64,000 bases of DNA from Psoroptes ovis (Eukaryota; Arthropoda; Arachnida; Sarcoptiformes; Psoroptidae): the NCBI GenBank assembly GCA_002943765.1, contig PQWQ01000002.1:5022001-5086000 (forward strand), given 5' to 3'. A program made the translations under genes and the position numbers. Below, piece after piece: positions 14,201-26,155 of the stretch; position 1 is the first letter of the stretch; every line of letters starts with the position of its first letter. Under the pieces are notes generated by a model, which was not told the DNA's origin, made no database searches, and saw only the letters and a list, made by a program, of their open reading frames with translations.

Positions 14201-15570
14201 TTTTTCCCATTCATCGTTATGATCGATTGAAATAATAATAATAATGATAATAATAATAATCGCGTATGAAAATGAAAAATGATGATTTATATTGGAGAAA
14301 CATTCATTAATTTGCATTAATTTCGATTGAAATTAAAAGATAATCATCATCATCATAATAATAATAATAATAATGATGAGCTAATTGAATTTCAATGGTA
14401 GGAAAATAAACAAAACAAAACAAAACAAACAAAAATAAAACAAATGAAAATTTGATAATCAATTTACATATTGTTAATCATTAATGCTTCAATTAATTGT
14501 TTTTCGATCTCTCTTCTCTTCTTCATCTGTTTTTTTTTCACAATCATTTTTTTTGGTTGAATAATTAAATGATGAATGAGACTAATAATAATAATAATGA
14601 TAATTCAATCAAACAGATATGTTTTGATCTCTTTTTGTTTTTTTTGTTTTTAATTGAAAAATGATTATTTGATCATTATTCTTTAGAGATTTTTGAGATT
14701 AAAAATTGAAATGTCAGAAAAAAAATCGAGAAATAAATAAATGGAAAAATAAATGAATTTATAACCCTGAAAAATCATTCGTAGAAATCATGGAATTTTC
14801 ATTTTAAAAAAATTAAATTTAAAATTAAATCATTTCGAAATATTTGTGAATAATGTACATACATCTAAAAGTTGATGTTCTATTTTGGCGAGATAATTGG
14901 ATGGATTTCTTCTTTTTTTTTTTTTTTTTTTGATTAATTTCTGCTTTAGATGATTATTCAATTTGAAATTTGGTTCATTTCATTTCAATTTGAGTCGTTG
15001 TTGTTGTTGTTGTTGTCGTTGTTTTTTTCTCGTTTTTATTCAAGTAGAACTATTTGATCAATTTTGCCCATTAATTCAAATTAATTGAATAAAGAAAAAT
15101 AAATAAATAAATAATTATTTGGAAAATTGATTGCAAATTTAAAAAAAAAAATGGAAAATTTTTTCTTCATTCTCATTTGATGGAAATGAAACAGATGAAA
15201 ATGTTGATGTTGTGAAAATCTATTTGTAATTCATGTTGAAATATGTTTGCATACACATCACATGCACGAACATATATTTGTCGTTATAATAATAATCACA
15301 AATTGATGATTTAGATGATGTAAAGAACAAGAACAAAAAATTCCAATAAAAACAAAATTCTGGTTAAACAAATAAATATTGTGATAGAAAATGAAAGATG
15401 GAAATCTATTATTTTAACAAGAAGAAAAATATTTTCAATAATAACTATGATAATCTGTTATAATTACTAATTTGTTTTGTTTGTTTTATAGTTTTTTGGT
15501 TGTTTAAGTTGTTTTGGTTGTTGTTAGTTGTCATCATTATCATCAAATGAATATCAAATAATAATAATAA
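8218..15570. other. Intergenic, AT-rich low-complexity DNA
   Basis: About 7.3 kb with no supported gene. It is dominated by poly-A/T, AAT/ATG triplets, (AAAAT)n near 12080, TTTG repeats near 13290 and similar. Short ORFs here (for example 8308-8643 and 12443-12643) translate to Phe/Leu/Lys/Asn-rich peptides typical of chance reading of such DNA. Two minus-strand exon-like scraps near 10950-11026 are listed under findings. Confidence 0.7.
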
Positions 15571-15747
15571 GGTACTTGTGTACTAACCGTGACAGATTTT
15601 TTTTTATTCTTACTTACATAGAAAAATCGATAGATGGCGTGTAAAAAATAAAAATAATTATTATAATCATTATTATTAAATGATTATTACTATCACTTTC
15701 AACGCTGAATCATAATTCAAATGTGATTAGGAAGAAGAAATATAACC

Positions 15748-16404
15748 AACATAACAAAATCAAATCCAACATAACCTAATCTAACATAACAAAATCAAAT
15801 CCAACATAACCTAATCTAACATAACAAAATCAAATCCAACATAACCTAATCTAACATAACAAAATCAAATCCAACATAACCTAATCTAACATAACAAAAT
15901 CAAATCAAATATAACCTAATCTAACATAACAAAATCAAATCCAATATAACCTAATCTAACATAACAAAATCAAATCCAACATAACCTAATCTAACATAAC
16001 AAAATCAAATCCAACATAACCTAATCTAACATAACAAAATCAAATCAAATATAACCTAATCTAACATAACAAAATCAAATCCAATATAACCTAATCTAAC
16101 ATAACAAAATCAAATCCAATATAACCTAATCTAACATAACAAAATCAAATCCAATATAACCTAATCTAACATAACAAAATCAAATCCAATATAACCTAAT
16201 CTAACATAACAAAATCAAATCCAATATAACCTAATCTAACATAACAAAGTCAAATCCAATATAACCTAATCTAACATAACAAAATCAAATCCAATATAAC
16301 CTAATCTAACATAACAAAATCAAATCCAATATAACCTAATCTAACATAACAAAATCAAATCCAATATAACCTAATCTAACATAACAAAATCAAATCCAAT
16401 ATAA
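15748..16404. repeat. 35-bp minisatellite, about 19 copies
   Basis: The unit is AACATAACAAAATCAAATCC followed by AAYATAACCTAATCT. It repeats head to tail with few changes: C/T at one site, a CC to CA variant in two copies, and one AAAGTC. Copies with C lie mainly towards the left and copies with T towards the right, suggesting block-wise expansion. The array sits inside the inverted-repeat element. Confidence 0.95.
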
Positions 16405-16528
16405 CCCAATCCAACCTAACCTAACCCTAACCCTTACCATAACCTTAACCTTAACCCTAACCTAACCTGACCTGACCTGACCTAACCTAACCTTAACCTT
16501 AACCTTAACCCTAACCTAACCTAACATA
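16405..16528. repeat. Degenerate telomere-like CCTAA / CCCTAA / CCTTAA / CCTGA tract
   Basis: Immediately after the 35-bp array comes roughly 120 bp of mixed CCTAA, CCCTAA, CCTTAA and CCTGA units. The reverse complement of CCTAA is TTAGG, the common arthropod telomere unit. The 35-bp unit itself contains ATAACCTAATCTAAC, so it may have evolved from such a tract. This is an interstitial site, not a chromosome end, because genes follow on the right. Confidence 0.8.
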
Positions 16529-17675
16529 ACAAAAAACTTATCGAACAAAATTAAACTAAACTTTAAAAAATATTCATAAAAAATTCATTAAAAACTTTTA
16601 TGAAACCCGTACAGCCATCTATCGGTTTGTTTACTTTGAGTTTTCTGTCACGGTTAGTACACAAGAACCGAATATTGTGCAAATACATTTGGACAACAGA
16701 ATAGAAAATTTCAAATTTACCATTTTTACATCTCAATCATATTGATTATAATTGGACACAAACACAGAATAAATGAATGAATGAATGATAACAATGATAA
16801 TGATGATGATGATGATCAAACAATGAATTCAAAAAGATAAAAAGATGAAGCAACATTGTATTTGAAAAAAAAGAAAAGAAATCACCGTCAATATTATCAT
16901 TTTGCTATACACACGAATATAATCATGAATAAATATAAAATGGTGAAATATGATCACAAACAATTCAATTCAATATATACAATACCCATATATTCAATAC
17001 AAAACAATATTATTATTATTGATCATCAAATAACAAATAAAAAAAAATGGGAGCAAACAAAAAAAAAAAAAAAAAAAAATTAATGGAATTTACACAATTT
17101 TATTATTATTTTGATGTATATTTTATTCAATATTTAACAATGATGAGAGAAAATAAATAAATAAATAAATAAACAAATAAATGAATAAAAAAATATATAA
17201 CAATGGCAAACATATTACAAATAAAATGATTGAGAATAACATTGAAATTGTTTTTGAAATTCATTCATTCACATTCTCATCATGACATTTTCATCATTAT
17301 CATGGTCATAAAAATAATAATCAATCGGAAACAATTAATGATTTCTATTTTTTTCGCTCGTTTATTGGTCATCAAGAGTTAATTATCTTTGTAATGATGA
17401 CAATAATAATGATAAACTTACAGTGATTTGATGGATAATGATGCGAATTTTACATCAAACGAATGGGTTGAATGAAAAAAAATTTAATTGTCATCATCAA
17501 ACGCATCAAGTCAAATTCAAATTTATGATTGATGCATTGTTTGTTTCGCACTGAATCATAATGCTCGATTTTCATTGTTTTTTATGATGATTTTTATCAA
17601 GAAAAAAATATAAGGAGTACATTCACGAAAATCACATTCAATTTCTTAGAAAAATGGATGAATAAATGCATTTGC

Positions 17676-17679
17676 ACGC

Positions 17680-17731
<52 letters not shown>
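17676..17731. repeat. (CA)n microsatellite
   Basis: A run of CACACA dinucleotides with two CG interruptions at its left end. It is the longest CA tract in the window; others lie near 20171-20200, 28053-28079 and 56457-56469. Confidence 0.95.
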
Positions 17732-17733
<2 letters not shown>

Positions 17734-19235
17734 TTCACATTCACATTTGAAACTTACTTTTTTTCCAAGAAAAAGTCAAAAAAAAAGTCTGAAAATTTTC
17801 AAAAATATGAAATCATCATCATCATTATTGCTTATCATCAAATGTTTTCGATAATGTATTTCCGGTATTGTTGACATGAATGAATTTCATATCGATAAAA
17901 TATAAGAATTAAGAATAAGAATTTCATGACAATTGAACACACACATAGCAGCACATATTTATCATCTTATATTATTGCCATTATTACGATTGACATTTGA
18001 TAATATAGGAAGGAAATATAATTATTTTATAATTCATTTCATTTTTCAACTCATCATTATTTTTATTTATTCAATATTTTTCGATGATTCAAAATGAATG
18101 ATTCAAAATGAATGAAGAATTCAAATGAATAAATAAATAAATAAATAAAATGAAATTGCCAATTCTACGAAAAAAAAAAAAACATCTGCGTTCAATGAAA
18201 ATTTGTATTTTCACTGTTGCTGTTGCTGTTGCTTGGTTTGGTTTGGTTACCAAAATTGTGTGATTAATTGCTGTTTATTATTATTATTGTATACAATTTC
18301 ATAATTTATACAATGAAACATTTGATGCCAAAAAATTTGGAAAAATTTTCAAATTTTTTTCTGTTAATTTTTTTTTTCTGTGGTTTTTATCATTATTATT
18401 TGAGTTTTCTTTGTTGGTTAAAATCAGAATTTTTATTTTATTGGTTGGTTTTTATATTGTCTGCTGAAAATTTTTCAATGAAGAATAATGATAATCAAAA
18501 CCACGGTAAATTTTCACTTTTTTATTATGATTATTATTCACGTTGAACAACATACAAAAAACTTCTTTAATTCACCAAATAACAATGATTAATATATGTA
18601 TGATGATGATGATGATGATGATGTTTGGCCATTCTCATTTATTATAATGGTTGTTGCTGGTAAATATTAATCATATTTGTTTTCGTACCAGAAAAAAAAG
18701 AGAAAAAAAACATTAATTTTTTTTTCTTTTTGTTGCATTTCTTCACCCAACAATTGTGAATTCAATGATAAATAGATTTATTCATGATCATTTTTCTTCG
18801 TTTTTTTTTATTATTTTATTTTTCACCGATTTTACCGACTTGCGGCCACATTAAACTATGCAAAAAAGAAAAAAAATGCAATGAATGCAACAAACTTGAA
18901 TTTGGTGAAAAATCTTCACTGTATTATTTTATTTTTTTGAATGTATTTTTCCAGAATATATACAACAGTTTCGCTAGTCGCTATATTCTGGAAATATTAC
19001 AAATGTGTGTGTGTTACGCATTTGAACACATAATAATAAATACACACACACACACACGCGAACTAACACACGCAAACAACTTACCAATATTTTTTTTTTG
19101 TTGAATATTTTTTTCTTCATTCATTCGTTCATTCATTGATTCATTCATTTTATATACACATTTATCGAACAAGAATTATCATTAATATTATTTTTTTTCT
19201 CTTCTCTTCTCTTCTTCATGTTCAATAAAATATAG

Positions 19236-19342
19236 ATGAAATGATAGCGGCTTCTGCGCCATCATCATCATCATCCATTCACATTGCCAAAGCAAGAAAA
19301 AAGAATCTAAAGCGACCATGTAGTGAAGGAAATGCTGAATAA
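19236..19342 (+). CDS. Orphan candidate terminal exon (34 codons plus stop)
   Basis: A pyrimidine-rich tract (TTTTTTTTCTCTTCTCTTCT) and a TATAG acceptor are followed by an open frame that ends in TAA. The frame enters at phase 1 (two bases, then GAA ATG ATA). The peptide is mixed and basic, with a Ser run, then HIAKARKKNLKRPCSEG near the end. Local GC content and codon variety are higher than in the surrounding simple DNA. AATAAA-rich sequence follows within 25 bp. No upstream exon could be assigned, so the gene is unknown. Confidence 0.4.
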
Positions 19343-21433
19343 TAATAATAATGAAAATAAATAAAATAAAATAAAATAAAATAAAAAATCTGTAAATTCA
19401 AAATCGCACATGTGAAATTGTTGAGAATTAATTTTTATTTGTTTTATATTTGTAATATTTCGGCATAAAGAAACAATGTAGTGTCTGCAATTTAGGAACC
19501 AAAAGAAGAACCAGGAATTTTTTTTTTTTTTTTTTTGTACATACGGAATTTTTGACCGGAAAAAAAAGCTGTGAGAGATTTAGTCGGCAGAGAGAGAGAG
19601 AGAGAGATAATGTTCAAATGAAACAATGCTAATCAGTGATAATTGAAAAAATGAAAAGAAAAAATACATTAAACAATTTGTTTTCATTTTGATCCAACTA
19701 AAAAAAAATGCATTCAAAAACAATAACAGTCAATAATAAATGCATATGATTTCAATGATTTGATTTGATTTTATTTTTGATTAAAAATGAAAATCAATAA
19801 AAAAAAATTTACGATACAAATAGTCGACGATTATATTTGACAATAAAATTATGTTAAATTCATTCCTGAAAATCAACTTTAAAAAAAAAACAAAGCTATA
19901 CTTTCACTTTGATTCACCAATATACACACGATATAAAATTAGAGAGAAAATAAAATTCATAGAAAAGAATATAAAATTTGTAATTTCATAGAATTTTCCA
20001 TAGAAAATTAATTCTCTTATTTTCAAAAAAAATGATATCATTTATTGTTTACATTCTTTTATTCAAATTAATTTGAATAAAGAATCATGGTAAAGCATCA
20101 TTATTCGTCTATGGAGAATTTATTAATTCTTCAATATTATTATTTTTTTTCTCATTTGATCATTTCCTTACACACACACACACACAAACACACACACAAA
20201 ACATCATCATCATCTTTCAATTTAATTTTATATATATGGGGATTGAATATTTAAATAAATTATTTCTAAAGGAAATAAATATGGATTTTTTTGTTTGTTT
20301 GTTGGTTTATAAAAATTATGAATAATTATTATTATTATTATTCTATTATTATTTTTGCAAACTTTTATCCTGCATTTTGCAGTTTTCATTTTCATTCATT
20401 CACAGAACAAAATGTGGAAAACGAATTCATGATTGAAAAATAAAAAGTAAACAATTGAAAAGCAAGAAACGAAATGAGAAAAATTTTGATCGATTCAATT
20501 ATTTCAGATTCTCCAATATTTGATCATTTAAAATTTGGACCAAAAAAAAAAAAAAAAATTCATAAAAATTTGATTTAAATTTTCATCGAAAACACCCGTC
20601 ATATATTCAAATTATTTCCACTATTTTTTTCATTGATTTATTTTTCAATTTGAAATTTTAAAATTTGAATTTTTTTTTTAATAAAATTTATTTATTTTGC
20701 ATGGCGAAAAAATGATGAAAAAACGTAATAATATTCCCGCATCGATTATGAGAAATATTCAAGGCAAAAAAAAAATATCAATCAAATAATTTTATTCTCG
20801 TATTCTGTTTGAATTCACACACACACGTACACACACACACACACCGAGAGAATCTACACATTTTCAATTTTGATCATTTGAAATTGATAAAATGTAATAT
20901 TACAAAAAAAAAAAAAATTCAGAATAACATATATTTACATGTTATTGTTTTATCATTGCAGCATATACAAATACAAATATTTTAGGTATGGAAATTTATT
21001 TGAAAATTTTACCATGTGTAAAATCACAGGGAGCGAGGAAAAGAATTTGCAATAAATTTTCAACTTTTGTTTTTTTGCAAATCTGGGTTTGAAAAGCTTG
21101 AATTCGTGAAAATTGTTGCTGAAAAAGAGTATATTTGGAATGGGAAAACAAAAATGATTTTAAAATAAAATTTTCAATGTTCAAATGACACAAGGATTTC
21201 CACAATTGTACATTGATTAATTAATTTACAATCATAACAATCATTTGATCGGATTATGTTTTGCTGTTGTTCTTTTAACTTACTTTTATTTTATATATAT
21301 ATCAAATATCAATGAATGATAATAATTTCAATTTTGTTTTCGTTTTCAAATCATGTCTGGAAGAAAGAGAAACGAAAAAAAAAAAATAAAAAATAAAATA
21401 ATAAAACAATTTCTCAATTCATTAAATTGTTGG

Positions 21434-21515
21434 ATAGGTTGTCCGATAAGTTCTTGTCGATTTTCTCATGATTCCCTATGATATAATCGGCAAAAACTTT
21501 TCGGACAACCTAATA
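21434..21515. mobile_element. 84-bp-family hairpin MITE, copy 1 (mariner-like ends)
   Basis: The arms read AGGTTGTCCGATAAGTTCTT on the left and its near reverse complement on the right, around a centre containing GATTCCCTA. It lacks one T at the left end compared with the other copies. The centre is the same as in the copy at 29878-29961, so these two form one subfamily. It is too small to code for anything. Confidence 0.9.
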
Positions 21516-24245
21516 TTTTTGATTATAAATCAATGTGTATATGTTTGTATTTGGCTTTATTTTTGAGTGAAATAAAAAATCAAATGACTAATATATTTTG
21601 CTCACAAAAAAAGATGTATAAATTTCAAAACAATGACTTTTTATATTATTATTATTATCATCATCATTATTATTTGAAGTATTTTTTTTTGCTTTTCAAT
21701 TCAATATTTTCATTTAAAATAAATAGATTTTTTTTCTTCAAATAGATTTAATACTTTAAATAAAAATCTTTTATACATTCATTTATTTATTTATTAGTAT
21801 TTTGTTCATTTGTTCTATGGATGTTACAAACAATTTTTACAAACATTTGTTTGATATAAAATTGGTTGAACTTTCATCAAATATTATTAAGAATTAAGTT
21901 TTTATTCTTATTATTCTTTGCTTTTTTTCAATGAAATTCTTTAAAAAATTAAGTTGGAACAACAATATAAGTAAACATACCGGAAGGTTCAATGTGTGCA
22001 TGTATATTGAAGTGAGATAGGAGAAAAAAATTTTCCAGGAAATCGAAAATTTCAATTTTTAGCTTTTTATTTTTCAAAATGGTATTAAATGTAGCAAAAA
22101 AAAAAAAAAAAAAAAATGAAGAAGAAGATGGAAAAAAATTAGTTTTAAAATTGTTTCATTTTATTATTATTAACTATTCACTATTCACCATTACTGCAAA
22201 ATAATCATCATCAAATACACCAATAATATTCGCTTATATTATTCGTGTAAAATGTAAAATTTCATTTTTCCTATTTGTGAATAGTAAATTATTTTGTTGT
22301 ACTTAAGCAATAGGAATGGATAAAATGCAGTGTTTGATAAATATTAGAGGAGGAAAAATGAAATGAAATGAAATGAACTGAATGGCGGAAAAAAAATGAA
22401 TGAATGAATAAAGAATGGAATCAAAAATGGATTTCAAAAATTCAAAATTCAAAATTCCCAAACATTATACAAACATACATACATATATATATTGTGTCTG
22501 CATTAGAGATCAATTTTTTTAAATTGAATATTTTATTATATAATAATAATAATATTAATAAGAAAGATTATGATGATTTTCTACTTTTGCTTTTTGCTTT
22601 TTTTGGCTTTGCACAAAAGTTCAACTTTGTATTTGGGAATTTATTTTTTTGGAATTTTTAAATTTCAAAAATTTTTTTTCCATTCATTTTCCGTTCATTC
22701 ATTCATTCATTTTCCTTCAAGTTCGATTTTGAATTTCATTTTTTTTTCTTTCTTCTTTCATTTTCTTATTCGTTTCTTAATCTTACATTATTCTTATTAT
22801 TATTATATTCATTTTTGAACTTATTCTTATTCTTATTTTTTTGAACTTTAAAATTGATGTTTTCAAGAGCTAGACAGGGACAGAGCGAATGGATTTAAAT
22901 TGGAAGCGATTAAATTGTTTGTAAAAGTAGACCGAACTGAAAAAAAATAAAAATAAGAATTGTTCAAAAAATGTTTTCATTTCTTCTCTTTTCAAAGACA
23001 CATCTATCATTTATTGAATTATAAAAATGATTTTACATGATTTTTTGAAGTTTGAATGTTTCAGAGTATAAATGATGATGATGATGAAATTATTAATGAA
23101 AATTTTTAGTCTTATTTTTTCATAGGTTGTTCGTTGTCAAATAAATTAAAGGTATTTTTTTTAATGTTAAAACATCCATTTTTTTAAAATGTTTCATTTT
23201 AAATTATTATCATTATTCTATGAAAGAAAAACATGAAATTAAAGTTAATGTTATATGATTTGATTTTTATTTTTCTTAATGGAAAACAATAATAATAATA
23301 TAACAATAAGAGTTTTTAAATTTTTAAATTTTCAAATCATCTTTATTATTATTATTATTATCGAAAATGAAAATGTCAATTATTGTCATCATCGTTTATA
23401 ATCTGAAAAATATTGTATGTTTTGATTTGTTTTAAAAAAATCAAAATCACCAAAATAACAATAGACAAAAAGTCATGTTTTTGCTTTTCATATTTGACGA
23501 AAATATTTTTGGTAATTTTTGGAAAAAAAACAAAATAAAATATGACAAAACAGATTTATATTCTATAATTTCATTTTTAATCAACTTTTATTTTTCGCTA
23601 CTGTTGTTGTTGTCTCTTGCTGTTGTCTTCATTCAACCTTGTTATTATTGTTGTTGTTTGTTTTGCTTGGTGCTTGCATTGTTTGCTTATGATTACTTGA
23701 AAATAGAAAAATGAAAAAAATAAAAATAATTTTCAACAAAACAAGAAAATGAAATGAATTGAGGTTCTTTCGAATGGTTCAATAAAAATGAAGAAGAAGC
23801 AAAAAAAAATTTTTCCAGAAAATCTGGAAAATGTATCCACACCAAACAATAAACAACAACAACAATGGCCCAAACAGCAAAGCATAAGCCCAAAAAATGA
23901 AAAAAACATATATTATGTCAAATATCCCTGGGGAAGAATGAGATAATTTTTTTTTCTTTCTTTTTTTTTTTGGTGATTCTTTATTATTATTATTATGGTT
24001 ATTATTATTATTATTATCATTATCACACTATCATCATCATCATCATCATTATTATCATATAATTTTTTTTTCTCTTTCATTATTATTATTTTCATTTTCT
24101 CATTTTTTGATCAAAATTAATAGCAAAATTGTTAGCTGTATGATAAATGTGTGAAAGAGTAATATGTGTGTGAAAAAAACAAACAAATACTATAGTGAAT
24201 GCAAGTAGCAAAAAATTCATTTACGGAAGGTATTTACACACAAAT

Positions 24246-24552
24246 ATGGATGCCAATCTCATACGGGAATATATTTGGACAGTAGGTGACGATAAAAGGT
24301 TGGTCAACTTTTCACTGTATATGTAATAACAATTTTTCAATATTTTTTAATGCCAAAAGCAATGAAAATTTTTGAAAAAAAAAATTTCAAAATAATAAAA
24401 TTAAATTTTTTTTTTTTTGAAAATTCATTGATCAATCAATTAGAAAAGTAAATAAAAAGCAAATTCTTGATTTTTTTTGCAGTGATAATAAATGGAATTT
24501 TTCCAAAATCAATGAAATTATATATTTGAAAGAAAAGTTTGATTTTTGCTGA
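24246..24552 (+). CDS. Candidate two-exon microprotein, 40 residues
   Basis: Exon 1 is 24246-24298 and opens with ATG GAT GCC; it ends in AAAAG before a GTTGGT donor. The same donor sequence is used by exon 9 of the ankyrin/armadillo gene. Exon 2 is 24483-24552, after a strong TTTTTTTTGCAG acceptor. The phases match (2 then 1) and the frame ends at TGA. The peptide is charged, has two Trp, and shows no membrane segment. It resembles nothing I know. It lies about 380 bp beyond the 3' end of the hydroxylysine kinase gene, convergent with it. It may instead be a 5' coding fragment of a longer gene or a chance join. Confidence 0.4.
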
Positions 24553-24928
24553 TTTCAGTGGAAAATCATCGACTAAATAATAGTAATAGAATAATTTTAT
24601 TTTGAACAATAATTAATAAGGTGCAATAATACAAAGAATCAAAGAATCGAAGAAATTTGTTATTTTATGTGAAAATTACATTAAAAATTGTTTTTTGGTG
24701 AAACGTGATTGTGAAAAGTAAAAAATGGGAGAGAGAAAAAAAAAGAATGAAAAACATTAAAATGTCCAACACGTTTGAGAAAATTTAGTGTGAAATAAAC
24801 AAACGAAAACAAAACAAAAAGATTATAGGAATATTATTGAATGCAAAACAAAATTATTCAATTATTATTCACCATGGCTTTTGGCAAAATTATCATAATT
24901 ATTATTGTGAACAGCAAAATTTATCGAA
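24553..24928. other. Short convergent spacer
   Basis: AT-rich DNA between the microprotein candidate and the 3' end of the hydroxylysine kinase gene. No gene or repeat of note was seen. Confidence 0.7.
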
Positions 24929-26155
24929 TTATCGAATCTGGTCGACATTGTTTATCCATTTTTCAATCAATTCTTTGTCGCTATAATCATTACATAAACG
25001 GTGTAAAATTGGCCAACCATTTTTCGATGTTGTCAGTAAATATTCATTATTCGGCTGCATTCGATATGTATATTCACCGATTATTAATGATTGACATAAT
25101 CTGGCTCTAGCACAGATTAATATATCAAAAATATTTTTTTTAGTCAATGAAATTTTTTTACAATAACCTTGTATGATAAAATTTGGTGCATTTATTATCG
25201 GATCAATATGTTTTGAATTTCCATTAAATTTTAATAGCATAATATATGCTATTAAAATTGCTAAATCGAAAATTTGTGGACCATAATAAATATCACCAAA
25301 ATCGATGATGCCTTCAATTTTATATGATTCATTGTTTTCATCAATTTTTTTAACTAAAATATTTTGTTCATTAAAATCTCCATGCAAATATGAATGTTTC
25401 ATTGAATTTTTCGATGATATTATTATTTCATTAAAATCTTTTATACATTTTTCCGCTACGATTTTGTTTGATATATTATTTATGCAATCAATATATTCCA
25501 TTAAATTCGATGCATTCGTTAAACTCCATAAAAATTTTCGATCATGAATAGTATCATTATGAAAATTTTCTAAACACAAATCAATTGATGCAAGATATTC
25601 ACCACAACCAATTAATAATCTTTCATGAATATTTTTGACATTGTATAATATTATGCCATCTAAATATTTAAACAAACGTATTGCATAAGCTTTCATTGTA
25701 TTAAGCTCATTAGACGGCAAGTGAATAATTTCTAAATAATTATCATTAATTGTTTTCATTGGTATCGGTACATTAAAATGGTGTTTCGATAAATGAATAA
25801 TCATTTCATTTTGTCCATTCAATAAACCAATCTGTTCGGTATCGTATGAATTAGTAATTTTCAATACAAATTTATCATCATTACTGTGGCTATTTAAACA
25901 TAATAAATAATTACGATCATCATAACTATTCAATTGTTCAATATTAATTATTTCGGTTAAATTGTAAAATTGTTTACACAATTTTCTTATATGACCATCA
26001 TCCAATAATGGTGGTTTTGTATTATCAGTTGTTTGTACTTGATTAAAATTCATTTTCGATTCTAAATTCTGTTGGTGTTTATCATCATCATTATTCATAT
26101 GAACATCATTTTGATCTAGTTTTCGTTGAACATTATTTTCATGTTGTTGTTCCAT
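24929..26155 (-). CDS. Hykk: Hydroxylysine kinase (aminoglycoside-phosphotransferase fold), intronless
   Basis: A single 408-residue ORF. HYKK enzymes phosphorylate 5-hydroxy-L-lysine with GTP in lysine/collagen breakdown (family knowledge). Seen here: an acidic, Asn-rich N-terminal extension of about 45 residues; a Ser-Tyr-Asp-Asp (SYDD) motif at 77-80 typical of the family; FVLKI with the nucleotide-binding Lys near 99; the catalytic loop HGDFNEQNIL at 258-267 (Asp260); and the metal-binding IDFGD at 284-288. The C-terminus ends shortly after a WPILHRL motif, as in homologues, so the enzyme looks complete. It is slightly longer than vertebrate HYKK (about 375) because of the N-terminal extension. 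A perfect 33-bp palindrome sits in its coding sequence (25227-25259). A related APH-family kinase is the only real alternative. Confidence 0.92.
   Translation of the reverse strand: MEQQHENNVQRKLDQNDVHMNNDDDKHQQNLESKMNFNQVQTTDNTKPPLLDDGHIRKLCKQFYNLTEIINIEQLNSYDDRNYLLCLNSHSNDDKFVLKITNSYDTEQIGLLNGQNEMIIHLSKHHFNVPIPMKTINDNYLEIIHLPSNELNTMKAYAIRLFKYLDGIILYNVKNIHERLLIGCGEYLASIDLCLENFHNDTIHDRKFLWSLTNASNLMEYIDCINNISNKIVAEKCIKDFNEIIISSKNSMKHSYLHGDFNEQNILVKKIDENNESYKIEGIIDFGDIYYGPQIFDLAILIAYIMLLKFNGNSKHIDPIINAPNFIIQGYCKKISLTKKNIFDILICARARLCQSLIIGEYTYRMQPNNEYLLTTSKNGWPILHRLCNDYSDKELIEKWINNVDQIR
25227..25259. repeat. Perfect 33-bp palindrome inside the hydroxylysine kinase CDS
   Basis: The 15-base arm AATTTTAATAGCATA is followed by a 3-base loop (ATA) and its exact reverse complement. 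It encodes a hydrophobic helix just after the DFG motif. In mRNA it would form a strong hairpin. Confidence 0.95.

Larger units (their letters stand above)
15571..16669. mobile_element. Non-autonomous inverted-repeat element carrying an internal minisatellite
   Basis: The left end (15571 to about 15643) and the reverse complement of the right end (about 16609-16669) share the same motifs in the same order. Both begin GGTWCTTGTGTACTAACCGT, continue GACAGA, and include CGATAGATGG about 50-60 bp in. The arms differ in the middle, as expected of an old element. There is no ORF or transposase inside; the interior is a 35-bp tandem array followed by a CCTAA-like tract. I see no clear target-site duplication in the flanks. 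A MITE or foldback-type element is the best description; the superfamily is not identified. Confidence 0.72.
16670..24245. other. Intergenic, low complexity with scattered microsatellites
   Basis: About 7.6 kb without a firmly supported gene. It contains a (CA)n tract at 17676-17731, a (GAT)n tract near 18600-18623, many poly-A/T runs, a perfect 22-bp palindrome near 20060-20081, one hairpin MITE (21434-21515) and one orphan exon candidate (19236-19342). The ORF at 18784-19104 starts with a hydrophobic stretch and has a few Cys, but sits in simple sequence and is not called. Confidence 0.65.

Noticed and set aside
18951..18990. Hairpin with 10-bp arms (CCAGAATATA and its reverse complement)
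   Set aside because: Isolated, with a 21-base loop and no link to a gene or element; plausible by chance in 64 kb of AT-rich DNA.
18784..19104. 106-codon ORF with hydrophobic start and several Cys
   Set aside because: The hydrophobic part is poly-T-derived Phe/Leu, later parts are CA-repeat-derived Thr/His, and no splice or start context supports it.
20996..21205. Minus-strand 69-codon ORF beginning MWKSLCHLNIEN
   Set aside because: Composition is fairly normal but there is no start context, splice site or similarity I can name.
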